Shown: positions 52,367-61,579, numbered from the stretch's first letter. The stretch: DNA of 64,000 bases from Methylobacterium sp. J-068 (GCF_022829445.1 NZ_JAKSXY010000047.1:1-64000); one strand, 5' to 3'. Notes: generated from the sequence alone by a model not told the origin. Numbers and translations are program-made.

Positions 52367-54541
52367 ATGCAACTGATGAAGAGCGTTGATGTGGCCGACC
52401 TTTCCCGCGTCCTCCTGGCGCCGGCACGGTTCGAGCCGATGGCGAGCGCGGAGCCCGCGCCCGTCGCGGGCGTCGCCAGCACGATCTCCCTGAAGCATCT
52501 CGGTTCGATCCTGCGCCGGCGCATCGGCTGGCTCGTCCTGGCCATGCTGCTGGGGCTCGCCGCGAGCCTCGCCTTCGTCGCCACCAGCGCGCCGCGCTAC
52601 ATCTCGACGGCACAGATCATCATCGATCCGCGCGGCCTCAAGGTGCTCGACACCGAGGTGCAGCCCTCCGCCCAATCGGCCGATGCGGTCTCGAACCTCG
52701 TCGAGAGCGAGATGCGGGTCCTGAAGGCGACCGACCTGCTCGAGCGCGTGGTCGACAAGCTCAAGCTCGCCGACGACCCGGAATTCAACGGCACCCGGAC
52801 TTCGCTGGTCGGTGACGTCGTCGGTGGGATCAAGGGCGTCTTCGCCCAGTTCACGACGCGGCGCTGGAAGGCGGCGCCGGACCTCCGGGCCCGCGCCGTC
52901 GCGAACCTGAGCGACCGCCTCGCGGTGCGCCGGATCGAGCGCAGCTTCGTCGTCGAGATCACGATGATGAGCGAGGACGCGGAGAAGAGCGCGCGGATCG
53001 CGAACACGCTCGTCGACACCTACATCGCCCGCAGCGCCGAGACCCAGGCCGATCTCGCCCGCAAATCCAGCGCCGCGATCAACGGCAACATCGACCAGAT
53101 GCAGGCGCGCGTGCGCGACGCGGAGGATGCGGTCGAGCGGTTCAAGACCTCGAACAAGCTGGTGAACGCGGGGGGCCGGCTCCTCAGCGATCAGCAGCTC
53201 GGCGATCTGAGCGCGCAACTCGGTCGCGCCCGGACCCAGGTGGCCGAGGCGCAGGCCCGGGTCGACCAGCTCTCGAAGGTCAGTCGCGGGATGGGCGCGG
53301 GTCTCGAAAGCGTCGAATCCTCCACCATCGCGGCGCTGCGGGTTCAGCTCGCCGAGGTCAAGCGGCGCTATGCCAGCCTGGAGAACAAGCTCGGCCCCCG
53401 TCACCCGGAGCTGGTGGACCTGCGCCGGGAGGTGCAGGAAGCGCAGAACAACATCAACGCCGAGATCGGCCGCCTCGCCCAGGCCGCCCGGAACGACCTG
53501 GAGCGGGCGCGCGAGGCCGAGCGGCTCTTCAAGCGCGACATCGATGCCCAGAGCCGGACCGCGACGGTGGCCAGCAATGCCTTCGTGCAGCTGCGCGAGC
53601 TGGAGCGGAAGGCCGAGGCCAGCCGCTCCGTCTACAGCGCGGCCCTCGTGCGCAGCCGGCAATTGCAGGAACAGGCGCTGCTGAACTCCACCAACATCCG
53701 GAAGGTGGCGCCGGCCGCGGCACCCGATCGGCCCTCGAACCCCGCGCCCTCCCTGGTGCTCGCCCTCGGGCTGATCGGCGGCCTGGTCGTCGGCGCGGGC
53801 GGGCTGACGGTCCTCGACCTGACGGTGGGCAAGGTCCGGAACCGCGACGACCTCGAACAATCGTCGCACCTGCCGATTTTCGGCTCCGTTCCGGTGGCCG
53901 CCAAGGCCCTCCATCCGGGCGTGGCGAACCTGTACCGCACCGACGCGCGGCCCTGGCTCGAGATGATCGACCGCCTCGGCATCGGGCGGCAGGGTGGCCC
54001 ACGCTCGGTCGCCGTCCTCTCGGCAGACGTGAACGACATGTCGGGTCTCGTCGCGCTCGATCTGGCCCGGGCGGCCGCCAGCATCGGCGCCAAGGTTCTG
54101 CTCATCGACGCGGCGGTCGGCATGCGCCACCTGACGGGCTTCCTCGGCCTCGACGACGCGGCCGGCCTCGGCGCCTGCGCGGCCGGTCAGATCACGCTCG
54201 AGGACGCGGTCTGGCCGATCCAGGAGGACGGGATCACCTTCCTGCCCGGCGACGCCCACGCGTCGAACGACCTTCGCCGGATCGGCGGGCTCGGCCTGTC
54301 GGGCATCGTGCGCCAGGCACTCGGCGAGTACGCGCTGGTGGTGCTCGATTTCGGCTCGGCACCGCGCGAATCCCTCGCCCTCGTGGCCGCGGGTGCCGAT
54401 GCGGGCATCCTCGTCGTGGAGAAGGAACGCGGACGGAAATCGGCCGTGCAATCGGCGCTGTCCCTGTGTCAGGCCGCCCGGCTCTCCCTCGCGGGCCTCG
54501 TCCTGGCGACGCCGGTCGACCCGAAGGGACGCGGCGCGTGA
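52367..54541 (+). CDS. Polysaccharide co-polymerase (Wzz/ExoP-type) with degenerate tyrosine-kinase-like domain
   Basis: A 724-residue PCP-2a type protein. A membrane helix (about residues 52-74) precedes a long periplasmic coiled-coil part with ETQADLARKSSAAINGNIDQMQARVR and RHPELVDLRREVQEAQNNINAE. A second helix (SLVLALGLIGGLVVGAGGLTVLDL, about 462-484) leads to a cytoplasmic BY-kinase-like domain (about 545-710). There the Walker A loop is missing: the usual GEGKST is replaced by DVNDMSGL, the Walker A' reads LLIDAAVG instead of DAD, and no tyrosine-rich tail follows. So it should control chain length without kinase activity. Start ATG 52367; upstream frame lacks conserved sequence. Confidence 0.88.
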   Translation: MQLMKSVDVADLSRVLLAPARFEPMASAEPAPVAGVASTISLKHLGSILRRRIGWLVLAMLLGLAASLAFVATSAPRYISTAQIIIDPRGLKVLDTEVQPSAQSADAVSNLVESEMRVLKATDLLERVVDKLKLADDPEFNGTRTSLVGDVVGGIKGVFAQFTTRRWKAAPDLRARAVANLSDRLAVRRIERSFVVEITMMSEDAEKSARIANTLVDTYIARSAETQADLARKSSAAINGNIDQMQARVRDAEDAVERFKTSNKLVNAGGRLLSDQQLGDLSAQLGRARTQVAEAQARVDQLSKVSRGMGAGLESVESSTIAALRVQLAEVKRRYASLENKLGPRHPELVDLRREVQEAQNNINAEIGRLAQAARNDLERAREAERLFKRDIDAQSRTATVASNAFVQLRELERKAEASRSVYSAALVRSRQLQEQALLNSTNIRKVAPAAAPDRPSNPAPSLVLALGLIGGLVVGAGGLTVLDLTVGKVRNRDDLEQSSHLPIFGSVPVAAKALHPGVANLYRTDARPWLEMIDRLGIGRQGGPRSVAVLSADVNDMSGLVALDLARAAASIGAKVLLIDAAVGMRHLTGFLGLDDAAGLGACAAGQITLEDAVWPIQEDGITFLPGDAHASNDLRRIGGLGLSGIVRQALGEYALVVLDFGSAPRESLALVAAGADAGILVVEKERGRKSAVQSALSLCQAARLSLAGLVLATPVDPKGRGA

Positions 54542-55884
54542 TCGCCGCGACCGCCTCGCCGCCAAGAGCCTCCGAGCCCGCCGCCGGAGCCGTGGCGGCG
54601 CCGGTGTCGATCGACCGCTGGCACACCGCGCGCCTCGCCTTCGCCGTGCTGGCGATGTTCCTGGCCACGAGCGCGTTCTACAACTTCTCGTTCCAGGTCC
54701 GTCCGCCGAAGGAGGCCGGCGTGCTGGGGAACGACGAGTCGCGCTCCGACGTCGTCAACATGCTCGGCTGGATCCTGCTCTACGGAATCTCGGGCGTGAC
54801 CGTGCTCTGGAGCCTGTGGCGGCAGGGTCTCGAACTCCGTCTGGCGCTCCTGATCCCGTTCGCCCTCTACATCCTGGCCTCCGCGACCTGGAGCTACGAG
54901 CCGGCCCAGAGCCTGATCTTCTGCGTCATGCTGGTCGCGAACATCGTCGTCGCCGATGCCCTGGCGACGCAGGTCCCGCCGGCTTTGCTGCTCGGCGCGC
55001 TGACCCGCGTGGTCGTCCCCTGCGTCGCGTTCTCGCTCGTCCTGCTGGTGGTCCAGCCCGAACTGGTGACCACGGAACCCGATCGCCCCGGGCTCTTCAC
55101 CTCGGGCGAGTTCAACGGTGTCTTCAGCCACAAGATCCACATGGGCATCAACGCCGCGTCGGCGATCCTCGTGCTCCTGTTCCAACCGGATTCCTTCTCC
55201 CGGTCGCGGCGGCTCCGCTGGATCAGCCTCCTGATCTGCACCGCCGGACTCGTCCTGGCCAATTCCGCGTCCGCGATCCTCGCCCTCGTGGTCTCCGTCG
55301 CGCTGATCGTCGCCGTGAAGGCCGCGCCGCGCCTACGCGGCACCCTGTTCCTCGCGATCGGCCTCATCACGCTTCTGTTCTCGGTGCTGCTGCCGCATAT
55401 CGACCTCGGTTCGGTGACCGGTCTGGTCGGACGCTCCTCGACGCTGACGGGACGCGGCGACTTCTGGGCCCTGGCTCCGGGCTACATCGCCAAGCATCCC
55501 TGGATCGGCTTCGGTTACGGCGGCTTCTTCCAGCGCGACGCCTATTCGCAGGTCTGGGACCTGTGGTCGTACTTCGAATATTTCTTCACGCCGAACTTCC
55601 ACAACAGCGCGCTCGATACGCTGATCCTGCTCGGCTACATCGGCCTCGCGGGCTACCTGATCGTCCTCGCGACCGGATTGTGGATCAGCGCCAATCGCTC
55701 GCTCGGGTCGTCGGCCGATATTCTCGCCTGTATCCTGATTTTGTTCACCGCATCCTCCGCAACGGACTTCCAGTTCATGCGGCACAATTGTCTGGCAACG
55801 ATTCTTCTCTTCTATACCTTCCTCGTCGGCGGCCGGGTCTATGGGGCGCGTCGGGCGGATCGATCAGCACGCGCCGGAGCCTAG
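54538..55884 (+). CDS. O-antigen polymerase/ligase family protein (Wzy/HfsC-like)
   Basis: A 448-residue polytopic membrane protein with about 11-12 helices. The Wzy_C/O-antigen-ligase features are a long periplasmic loop with LTGRGDFWALAPGYIAKHPWIGFGYGGF, followed by FFTPNFHNSALDTLILLGYIGLAGYL, where the His and the Arg of GRGDFW are the usual catalytic residues. It would join repeat units in the periplasm. The GTG start at 54538 overlaps the Wzz stop by 4 bases (GTGA); the longer frame is a shadow. The next gene begins one base after its stop. Confidence 0.88.
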   Translation: MIAATASPPRASEPAAGAVAAPVSIDRWHTARLAFAVLAMFLATSAFYNFSFQVRPPKEAGVLGNDESRSDVVNMLGWILLYGISGVTVLWSLWRQGLELRLALLIPFALYILASATWSYEPAQSLIFCVMLVANIVVADALATQVPPALLLGALTRVVVPCVAFSLVLLVVQPELVTTEPDRPGLFTSGEFNGVFSHKIHMGINAASAILVLLFQPDSFSRSRRLRWISLLICTAGLVLANSASAILALVVSVALIVAVKAAPRLRGTLFLAIGLITLLFSVLLPHIDLGSVTGLVGRSSTLTGRGDFWALAPGYIAKHPWIGFGYGGFFQRDAYSQVWDLWSYFEYFFTPNFHNSALDTLILLGYIGLAGYLIVLATGLWISANRSLGSSADILACILILFTASSATDFQFMRHNCLATILLFYTFLVGGRVYGARRADRSARAGA

Positions 55885-55885
55885 G

Positions 55886-56827
55886 ATGCAAAGCCGATAC
55901 AGGTTCTACGGTCTGCTCTACCTCGACGCCGCGACGAGCGGCGGTGTGAACCTCTCGCGCGGCGCGAACCCGGTCGACACCTACCTGCGCTGTGCCGCCA
56001 CCTGCCACGCCTCCTTCGCCCGCCAGGGCGAGGCGTTCGCGCTCATCACCAACGACCCGAACCTGGTGCGCGGCCGGCTCGCCGAACTCGGCTGCGCGCC
56101 GATCGAGGTGGTCGAGATTCCCTTCCGGCCGGTGGTTCCGCGCAACACGCGCTTCTACGCGGCGCATTTCAAGCTCGACGTGCTCGACGCCTTCGCACGG
56201 GGCGACCTGGGCAGCCATGTGGGCCTCGTCGACATCGACTGCGTGCTGCAGCGTCCCCTGGTTCTGTCCGATGCGCTTTCGGTCTACGAGATCTCGGAAC
56301 AGGTCTACCCGGCCCACGGCATGGACCGCGTCCGGCGCGACCTCGAAGAGGTCGCCGGCATCGCGATCGAGGTGCCCCGCTGGTTCGGCGGGGAGTTCAT
56401 CGCCGGGCCGCGCGAGCAGTTCGGGTTGCTGAAGACCGGCATCGACGCGTGCCTGCCGCGCTACGTCGCCCGCCTCGACGCGCTGCATCACCTGGGCGAC
56501 GAGATGGTGGTCTCCGCCGCGATCCATCGTGCCATGCGGGAGGGCCTGACCGTCGACGATCTCGGGGAGAGCGCGCAGATCGTGCGGTGGTGGTCGAGCA
56601 AGACCTATCACCGCCAGGTCTCCCTGACCGACGCGGCGGCCTGCGCGATCCTTCACCTTCCGTCCGACAAGAGCTTCCTCGCCGATCGCGTCGGCAAGGC
56701 GGCGGACATGACCCAGTTCCTGCGCGACTACGAGACCATGTTCCGGCGCAAGCGCAGGACGCTGCAGGCGAGCCGGGTGCTCGACCGGGTCTTACGCCGG
56801 CCGGACCGCCTCGTGGCCGAGATCTGA
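55886..56827 (+). CDS. Unassigned protein, possible GT-A-fold glycosyltransferase
   Basis: A 313-residue soluble protein; no family assigned with confidence. It reads like a GT-A nucleotide-sugar enzyme: EVVEIPFRPVVPRNTRFYAAHFKLDVLDAFARG, then HVGLVDIDCVLQRPLVL, where DxD could bind the metal-sugar diphosphate, and WFGGEFIAGPREQF plus HHLGDEMVVSAAIHRAM in the C-terminal half. Last gene of the six-gene rightward arm, one base after the polymerase stop, so coupled; that context makes a glycosyltransferase the best guess. The start ATG 55886 has GGAG upstream. Confidence 0.5.
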   Translation: MQSRYRFYGLLYLDAATSGGVNLSRGANPVDTYLRCAATCHASFARQGEAFALITNDPNLVRGRLAELGCAPIEVVEIPFRPVVPRNTRFYAAHFKLDVLDAFARGDLGSHVGLVDIDCVLQRPLVLSDALSVYEISEQVYPAHGMDRVRRDLEEVAGIAIEVPRWFGGEFIAGPREQFGLLKTGIDACLPRYVARLDALHHLGDEMVVSAAIHRAMREGLTVDDLGESAQIVRWWSSKTYHRQVSLTDAAACAILHLPSDKSFLADRVGKAADMTQFLRDYETMFRRKRRTLQASRVLDRVLRRPDRLVAEI

Positions 56828-56868
56828 GACCGGTTCCGCTTGATCCCTTCGGGACGATCAGACGCGAC

Positions 56869-56970
56869 GGGCTCCCTCTCCTGGAAGGAGAGGGTTGGGG
56901 GGAGGTGTGGTCCATCTCCGGAAAGGTCACGCACCTCACCCTGTCCCTCTCCGTCCAGGAGAGGGGACCC
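56869..56970. repeat. 102-bp palindromic intergenic repeat, copy 2 (inverted)
   Basis: The reverse complement matches the copy at 40-141 at 98 of 102 positions. Arms GGGCTCCCTCTCCTGG and CCAGGAGAGGGGACCC give a long fold-back. It is preceded and followed by GATCA-x-GCGGAA-type sequence in opposite orientations (rc near 56831-56855; forward near 56995-57010), so the mobile unit may be larger than the shared core. Confidence 0.85.
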
Positions 56971-57042
56971 GCGAGTCACCCCGTCACCGAACGGATCAGG
57001 CGGAAACAGTATGAGACCGGCGCCGGTCGATCGAAGCGATGG

Positions 57043-57109
57043 CGGTCTCGCCCGGCCCGCGCGGCGCCTGAGCGAAGCCGAACTGCGCCATCCCGAAGGG
57101 ATCGACCGG
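57043..57109 (+). repeat. 67-bp dispersed repeat, copy B
   Basis: From CGGTCTCGCCCGG to CCATCCCGAAGGGATCGACCGG; matches the minus-strand copy at 32579-32645 with about 8 differences. It ends with the same ATCCCGAAGGGAT palindrome that also occurs at 56831-56856. Confidence 0.75.
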
Positions 57110-57383
57110 TATGGCTCAGGAGGACGGGCTGCGGTCCATGGCCTGACGACCGCTTTCGGAACCGGCGGATTCTCGTTCCGACGCTGGAATGGGCGAGAGG
57201 TGGTCGAGCGCCGCGATTCGAGCGAATATCCGGTCTCGTGGCCCTGCTGCCCCGGACCGAACAGGCAGACCCCCGCCCCTCACGGACGGTGAACGTCGGA
57301 TGTCCCTCGCCCCGGCGGGCACCGGGTCGAAAACCGGCCCGGACGGAGGGCGTGGCTCCGTCCGGCGCGCGCGACCCTCGGCG

Positions 57384-58742
57384 TCAGCCCTTGTTCTCGC
57401 GGTCGAAGGGGTTCTTCGAGGTGCGCAGCGAGAGCCGGATCGGCGTGCCCGGCAGTTCGAACGATTCGCGCAGGCCGTTGACGAGGTAGCGGGTGTAGGA
57501 TTTCGGCAGGCCGTCGAGCTGGTTGCCGAACAGGGCGAAGTGCGGCGGGCGGCTCTTCACCTGGGTGGCGTAGCGGATCTTGATGCGCCGGCCGGACACC
57601 GCCGGGGGCGGGTTGCGCTGGGTCGCGGCACTGAGCCAGTCGTTGATGCGCGAGGTCGAGACGCGGGTGCTCCAGATCCCTTCCGCGTTCGTGACCGCCT
57701 GCATCAGCTTGTCGATGCCTTCGCCGGCCAGCCCCGAGAGCGGCACCACGGCGACGCCGCGCACCTGCGGCAGCAGGCGGGTGCAATCCTCGCGCAGCTT
57801 CTTCAGGAGACCGTTCTGGTCGGCGACGAGGTCCCACTTGTTGAGGCCGATGACGAGGGCGCGGCCCTCGCTCTCGATCAGGTCGACGATGGTCAGGTCC
57901 TGCTTCTCGAACGGGATCGTGGCGTCGAGGAGCACCACCACCACCTCGGCGAAGCGCACGGCGCGCAGACCGTCCGAGACCGCGAGCTTCTCCAGCTTGT
58001 CGTCGATGCGAGCCTTGCGGCGCATGCCGGCGGTGTCGTGGAGCTTGATCCGGCGGCCGCGCCACTCCCAGTCGAGGGAGATCGAATCGCGGGTGATGCC
58101 CGCCTCGGGGCCGACGAGGAGGCGGTCCTCGCCGAGCATCCGGTTGATCAGGGTCGACTTGCCGGCGTTCGGACGACCGACGATGGCGACCTTGAGGGAG
58201 CGGTTCGACGGGTCGTCGTCGTAATCCTCGTCCTCGTCGTCGAGCTTGGGCAGGTTCTCGATCAGCGCGTCGTGCAACTCGCCGATGCCCTCGCCGTGCT
58301 CTGCCGAGAACGGGATCGGGTCGCCGAGGCCGAGCGAGAACGCCTCGTAGGCGCCAGACATGCCGGCTCCGCCCTCAGCCTTGTTGGCGATGAGGATGAC
58401 GGGGCAGCCGGCGCGGCGCACCATGTCGGCGAAGGGCTGGTCGGCGGGCAGCACGCCCGCCCGCGCGTCGATGACGAACAGCACAACGTCCGCTTCGAGG
58501 ATCGCCGCCTCGGTCTGGGCGCGCATGCGTCCGAGCAGCGAACCGGGATCGGCCTCCTCGAGGCCGGCGGTGTCGATGATGCGGAAGACGAGGCCACCGA
58601 AATTGACGTCGCCCTCGCGCCGGTCGCGGGTCACGCCCGGACGGTCGTCCACCAGGGCGAGCTTCTTGCCCACGAGGCGGTTGAACAGGGTCGACTTGCC
58701 GACGTTCGGCCGTCCGACGATCGCGACGGTCGGCATATCCAT
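57384..58742 (-). CDS. der: Ribosome biogenesis GTPase Der (EngA)
   Basis: Double-domain GTPase needed for assembly of the 50S ribosomal subunit. 452 residues from ATG 58742. The first G domain has GRPNVGKS at 10-17, switch motif DDRPGVTRD and DTAGLEE, and NKAE in place of NKxD. The second begins near residue 190 with [13 protein letters not shown] and NKWD. A C-terminal KH-like domain follows ([40 protein letters not shown]). The acidic linker between the domains ([11 protein letters not shown]) is typical. Downstream of the TPR protein gene (44-bp gap), the common alphaproteobacterial order. Confidence 0.96.
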   Translation of the reverse strand: MDMPTVAIVGRPNVGKSTLFNRLVGKKLALVDDRPGVTRDRREGDVNFGGLVFRIIDTAGLEEADPGSLLGRMRAQTEAAILEADVVLFVIDARAGVLPADQPFADMVRRAGCPVILIANKAEGGAGMSGAYEAFSLGLGDPIPFSAEHGEGIGELHDALIENLPKLDDEDEDYDDDPSNRSLKVAIVGRPNAGKSTLINRMLGEDRLLVGPEAGITRDSISLDWEWRGRRIKLHDTAGMRRKARIDDKLEKLAVSDGLRAVRFAEVVVVLLDATIPFEKQDLTIVDLIESEGRALVIGLNKWDLVADQNGLLKKLREDCTRLLPQVRGVAVVPLSGLAGEGIDKLMQAVTNAEGIWSTRVSTSRINDWLSAATQRNPPPAVSGRRIKIRYATQVKSRPPHFALFGNQLDGLPKSYTRYLVNGLRESFELPGTPIRLSLRTSKNPFDRENKG

Positions 58743-58786
58743 GGTGTGCTCGTTTCGGTCAGGCGTACGGAAGACGCTGGGTCTGC

Positions 58787-59500
58787 TCAACGCGTTACGG
58801 GTGGGGGAGCGGCCGGCGCGGCGGGCGCCGCCGCCGTCACCGTGACGGGGCCGCCGGCCACCAGGGCCGCGTAGACCTCGATGCGCTGGCGCAGGTTCTG
58901 CGGCGTCTGGGGGTCGGCGTTGATCTGGTCGAACCAGCGGCCCGCGCCCTCGTAGTCGCCGCGCTTGAGCGCCACGAGGCCCAGCATCTCGCGGGCGGTG
59001 TGGCGGAAGGGGCCGTTCGGCGCGGCCAGCCCCTGAAGGGTCGCGAGCGCCGGGTCCGGCTCGGGTCCGTCGACGCGCAGAAGCGCCGAGCGCAGGCGCG
59101 CGAGATCGCGCAGGCCGGTGCTGATCCGGGTGTCGTTGGCGAGCGCGTCGAACTCGGCCGCCCCGGCCTTGGCGTCGCGCTTGCCCGTCTCGGTGGCCGA
59201 GCGGAAGCGGGCGAGGAGCGCGTAGCCGGCCGGCGCGTCGGCCTCGATCGCCTCGAAGGCCTTGTCAGCCTCGGCGTTCTTGCCCTCGCGGGCGAGGCGG
59301 TTGGCGACCTCGAAGCGCTCGGAGGCCGCCTGGGCGCGCACGGCCTGGTCGTGCTGCCAGTAGCGCCAGCCGCCCACGCCCGCCACCACGAGGATCGCCA
59401 CCGCGATGATCACGCCGCTGTAGCGGCGCCAGATCTCGGCGACCTGATCGCGGCGATAATCCTCGTTGACCTCGCGGATAAACTCGTTGTTCTCGGCCAT
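58787..59500 (-). CDS. Membrane-anchored TPR protein (YfgM-like)
   Basis: A 237-residue protein with a charged N-terminus ([27 protein letters not shown]), one membrane helix ([20 protein letters not shown]) and a periplasmic part of TPR-like helical repeats ([42 protein letters not shown]), the TPR_21/YfgM arrangement. YfgM in E. coli associates with SecYEG and periplasmic chaperones. The tail is Ala/Pro-rich. Coupled to der on the minus strand; bamB, which lies between the two in many bacteria, is absent here. Confidence 0.85.
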   Translation of the reverse strand: MAENNEFIREVNEDYRRDQVAEIWRRYSGVIIAVAILVVAGVGGWRYWQHDQAVRAQAASERFEVANRLAREGKNAEADKAFEAIEADAPAGYALLARFRSATETGKRDAKAGAAEFDALANDTRISTGLRDLARLRSALLRVDGPEPDPALATLQGLAAPNGPFRHTAREMLGLVALKRGDYEGAGRWFDQINADPQTPQNLRQRIEVYAALVAGGPVTVTAAAPAAPAAPPPVTR

Positions 59501-59609
59501 GTCGTCTCACGCCGATCGGGAACCGACCGGCCGCTGCGTGTAGTGGGGCCTTGCGCCTATCACAGGCGCGGGCCGTTGGCGACCGGCTTCGACGGGCCGT
59601 ATCCGACCC

Positions 59610-60215
59610 TCAGGCCTGACCGGGCCAGGCGGCGACGCCGATCAGCAGCGGATGCAGGTAGCGCCCGAACACGAACCAGATTCCGAGGCCGATCACCACC
59701 GCGAGCGCGTCGTTGCGCCACCCGGCGGGGGCCGCCACGGCGCCGTGCTGCGCCGCGACGGCGCCGGCCGAGAGCGCCCGGCGCTTGGCGCTGATGCGCG
59801 CCACCACCGCCCAGGCGAGGAAGCTGCCGAACAGCAGGATCGAGCCGAGATCGCCGTTGGCCAGCAGGTGCGCGGTGGCCCAGATCTTCACCGCGAGCAG
59901 CATCGGGTGCTTCGCCCGGGCGCGGATGTGGCCCGGCAGGTAGGCGGAGGCCAGCGCGATGAAGGCGAGCGCCGTCAGCAGCAGGGCGAGGTGGCGCGTC
60001 CAGACCGGCGGGTCCCACACGGCGATGTAGCCCGACTGGCGGTAGAGGTGGAATCCGTAGGCGATGAGCACCAGCCCGAGGACGGAGGCCAGGGTGTAGG
60101 CGAGCTTGTAGCGCCCCTCCCCGACCTCGTTGACCACCTGCGCCCGCCTGGCCCGGGCCATGGAGAAGGCGTGCGTGCCGAGGAACAGCACGAGGCCGAG
60201 GATGAGGATCAGCAT
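59610..60215 (-). CDS. NnrU family membrane protein
   Basis: A 201-residue integral membrane protein with about five helices. NnrU signatures are GTHAFSMARARRAQ near the N-terminus and HPMLLAVKIWATAHLLANGDLGSILLFGSFLAW near the middle, with conserved His residues in the membrane. The family was first seen beside nitrite/nitric oxide reductase genes and is related to isoprenylcysteine methyltransferase-like folds, but no denitrification gene is nearby, so a general role is more likely. Divergent from the next gene, 117 bp apart. Confidence 0.85.
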   Translation of the reverse strand: MLILILGLVLFLGTHAFSMARARRAQVVNEVGEGRYKLAYTLASVLGLVLIAYGFHLYRQSGYIAVWDPPVWTRHLALLLTALAFIALASAYLPGHIRARAKHPMLLAVKIWATAHLLANGDLGSILLFGSFLAWAVVARISAKRRALSAGAVAAQHGAVAAPAGWRNDALAVVIGLGIWFVFGRYLHPLLIGVAAWPGQA

Positions 60216-60332
60216 GGTGGGCTTTCAGGCGAAGCGGGAGTCGGTGTGGATAAGCCCGCCCGCGAGCGCGGCCGGACAATCAAACTGTAACGGTTCAAAA
60301 CGCAAACCTGCACCGATGTCCAGGCTTCCCCG

Positions 60333-61508
60333 ATGACGCGCCCCTTCCGTCTCGCCGCATTCGGGGTCTGGCTCGCCCTGGGCCCGGCCCGGGCCGCGCC
60401 GGACCCGCCGCTCTCCGCCCTCACCCTGGTCGGCCCGCCCGTCACCATGTTCAAGGCCACCCGCGACGCCTGCGACGGGGTCGACGTGCCCGATGCCTCG
60501 GCCCGCGCCTTCCGCGAGGCCTCCGGGGCCGTCGCGCTGTTCGGGATGCATTACCGCAACCGCGCCCTGCGCGGGCCGAGCCTCGACGCGCTCAAGGTCG
60601 ATTGCGCGGTCGTGCTCGAATCGGGCGGCAACGCCGATCCGGCCGCCTACGACGACGCCTCCTGGATCACCGCGACCTGGACGGAGGACGGGCGCAAGGT
60701 CGCCGCGCTCGTCCACCACGAGTACCGCGCCAACGAGCATCCCGGCCGCTGCCGCTCCACGGTCTACATGGCGTGCTGGTACAACAGCGTGGTGGCGGCC
60801 ACCTCGACGGATGACGGGCGCGGCTTCACCCGCGCGGCGCCCCCGGTGGTGGTGGCCGGCGCGCCGTTCCGCCAGGAGGTCGACCAGGGCCGCCATCGCG
60901 GCTTCTTCAACCCGTCGAACATCGTCGCGGACGGCAAGTGGCGCTACTTTTTCGCCTCCACCACGGGCTGGCGCGTGCCGGGCAGCGACCAATCGGCCGG
61001 CGTCTGCCTGTTCCGGTCCGACGATCCGGCCGATCCGACGCGCTGGCGCGCCTGGACCGGAACCGCCTTCGCCGCCGCCTTTCCCGATCCCTACGCCCGG
61101 CCCGCGAAAGTGCCGGCCACCTGCGCGCCCATCGCGCCGTTCCCGACCCCCGTCGGCGCGGTGGTGCGGCACCGGGCGACGGGCGCCTGGATCGCGGTGT
61201 TCATGGCCAAGGCGGACGCGAATTTTCCGCAATCGGGCTTCTACTGGACGACCTCGCGCGATCTCCTGGCCTGGGACCAGCCGCGCCTGCTGCTCGCCGG
61301 CGCCACTCTCTACGACGATCCCTGCGGGGCGCCCGGCGGCCTCATCGCCTATCCGTCGATCCTCGATCCGGCCGCGACGGGGCGCAACTTCGACGATGCC
61401 GGCGACAGCGCGCTCCTGACCTACGTCACGCTCCGCACCGAGGGCTGCGCCATCACCTCCGACCGCGACCTCGTGCGGCGCGCGCTGGCGATCAAGGTCT
61501 GGCCGTGA
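60333..61508 (+). CDS. Secreted protein of unknown function, glycoside-hydrolase-like beta-propeller
   Basis: A 391-residue protein with a signal peptide (FRLAAFGVWLALGPARA, cleavage at ARA-AP). The mature part alternates short beta strands and Trp/Asp/Gly turns, as in five-bladed propellers of GH43/sialidase-like enzymes (ASWITATWTEDGRKVAALVHHEYR, STDDGRGFTRAAPP, GFFNPSNIVADGKWRYFFASTTGW, FYWTTSRDLLAWDQPRLLLAG). Six or more cysteines suggest disulfides. No catalytic set can be fixed and no family is named. Monocistronic between NnrU and the FtsX permease. Confidence 0.6.
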   Translation: MTRPFRLAAFGVWLALGPARAAPDPPLSALTLVGPPVTMFKATRDACDGVDVPDASARAFREASGAVALFGMHYRNRALRGPSLDALKVDCAVVLESGGNADPAAYDDASWITATWTEDGRKVAALVHHEYRANEHPGRCRSTVYMACWYNSVVAATSTDDGRGFTRAAPPVVVAGAPFRQEVDQGRHRGFFNPSNIVADGKWRYFFASTTGWRVPGSDQSAGVCLFRSDDPADPTRWRAWTGTAFAAAFPDPYARPAKVPATCAPIAPFPTPVGAVVRHRATGAWIAVFMAKADANFPQSGFYWTTSRDLLAWDQPRLLLAGATLYDDPCGAPGGLIAYPSILDPAATGRNFDDAGDSALLTYVTLRTEGCAITSDRDLVRRALAIKVWP

Positions 61509-61579
61509 GGGCCTCGAGGCGATCGCCCAGGTGAGGACCGTCCAGGGTCGATGCCGAGGGGGCGCGCCTGACCGTTTCC

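Larger units (their letters stand above)
56828..57383. other. 556-bp gene-free region packed with palindromic repeats
   Basis: Between the stop of the polysaccharide arm (+) and the stop of der (-). It holds a partial 67-bp-type repeat (56831-56856), the 102-bp inverted copy of the left-edge repeat (56869-56970), and a full 67-bp-type repeat (57043-57109). The rest, 57110-57383, shows no gene or clear signal. Such a convergent intergenic island is a favoured landing spot for small repeats. Confidence 0.7.

Noticed and set aside
50939..54565. 1208-codon minus-strand frame, the longest in the window
   Set aside because: Antisense to the GNAT and Wzz genes, repetitive Arg/Gly/Glu/His composition, no domains; a GC-skew shadow.
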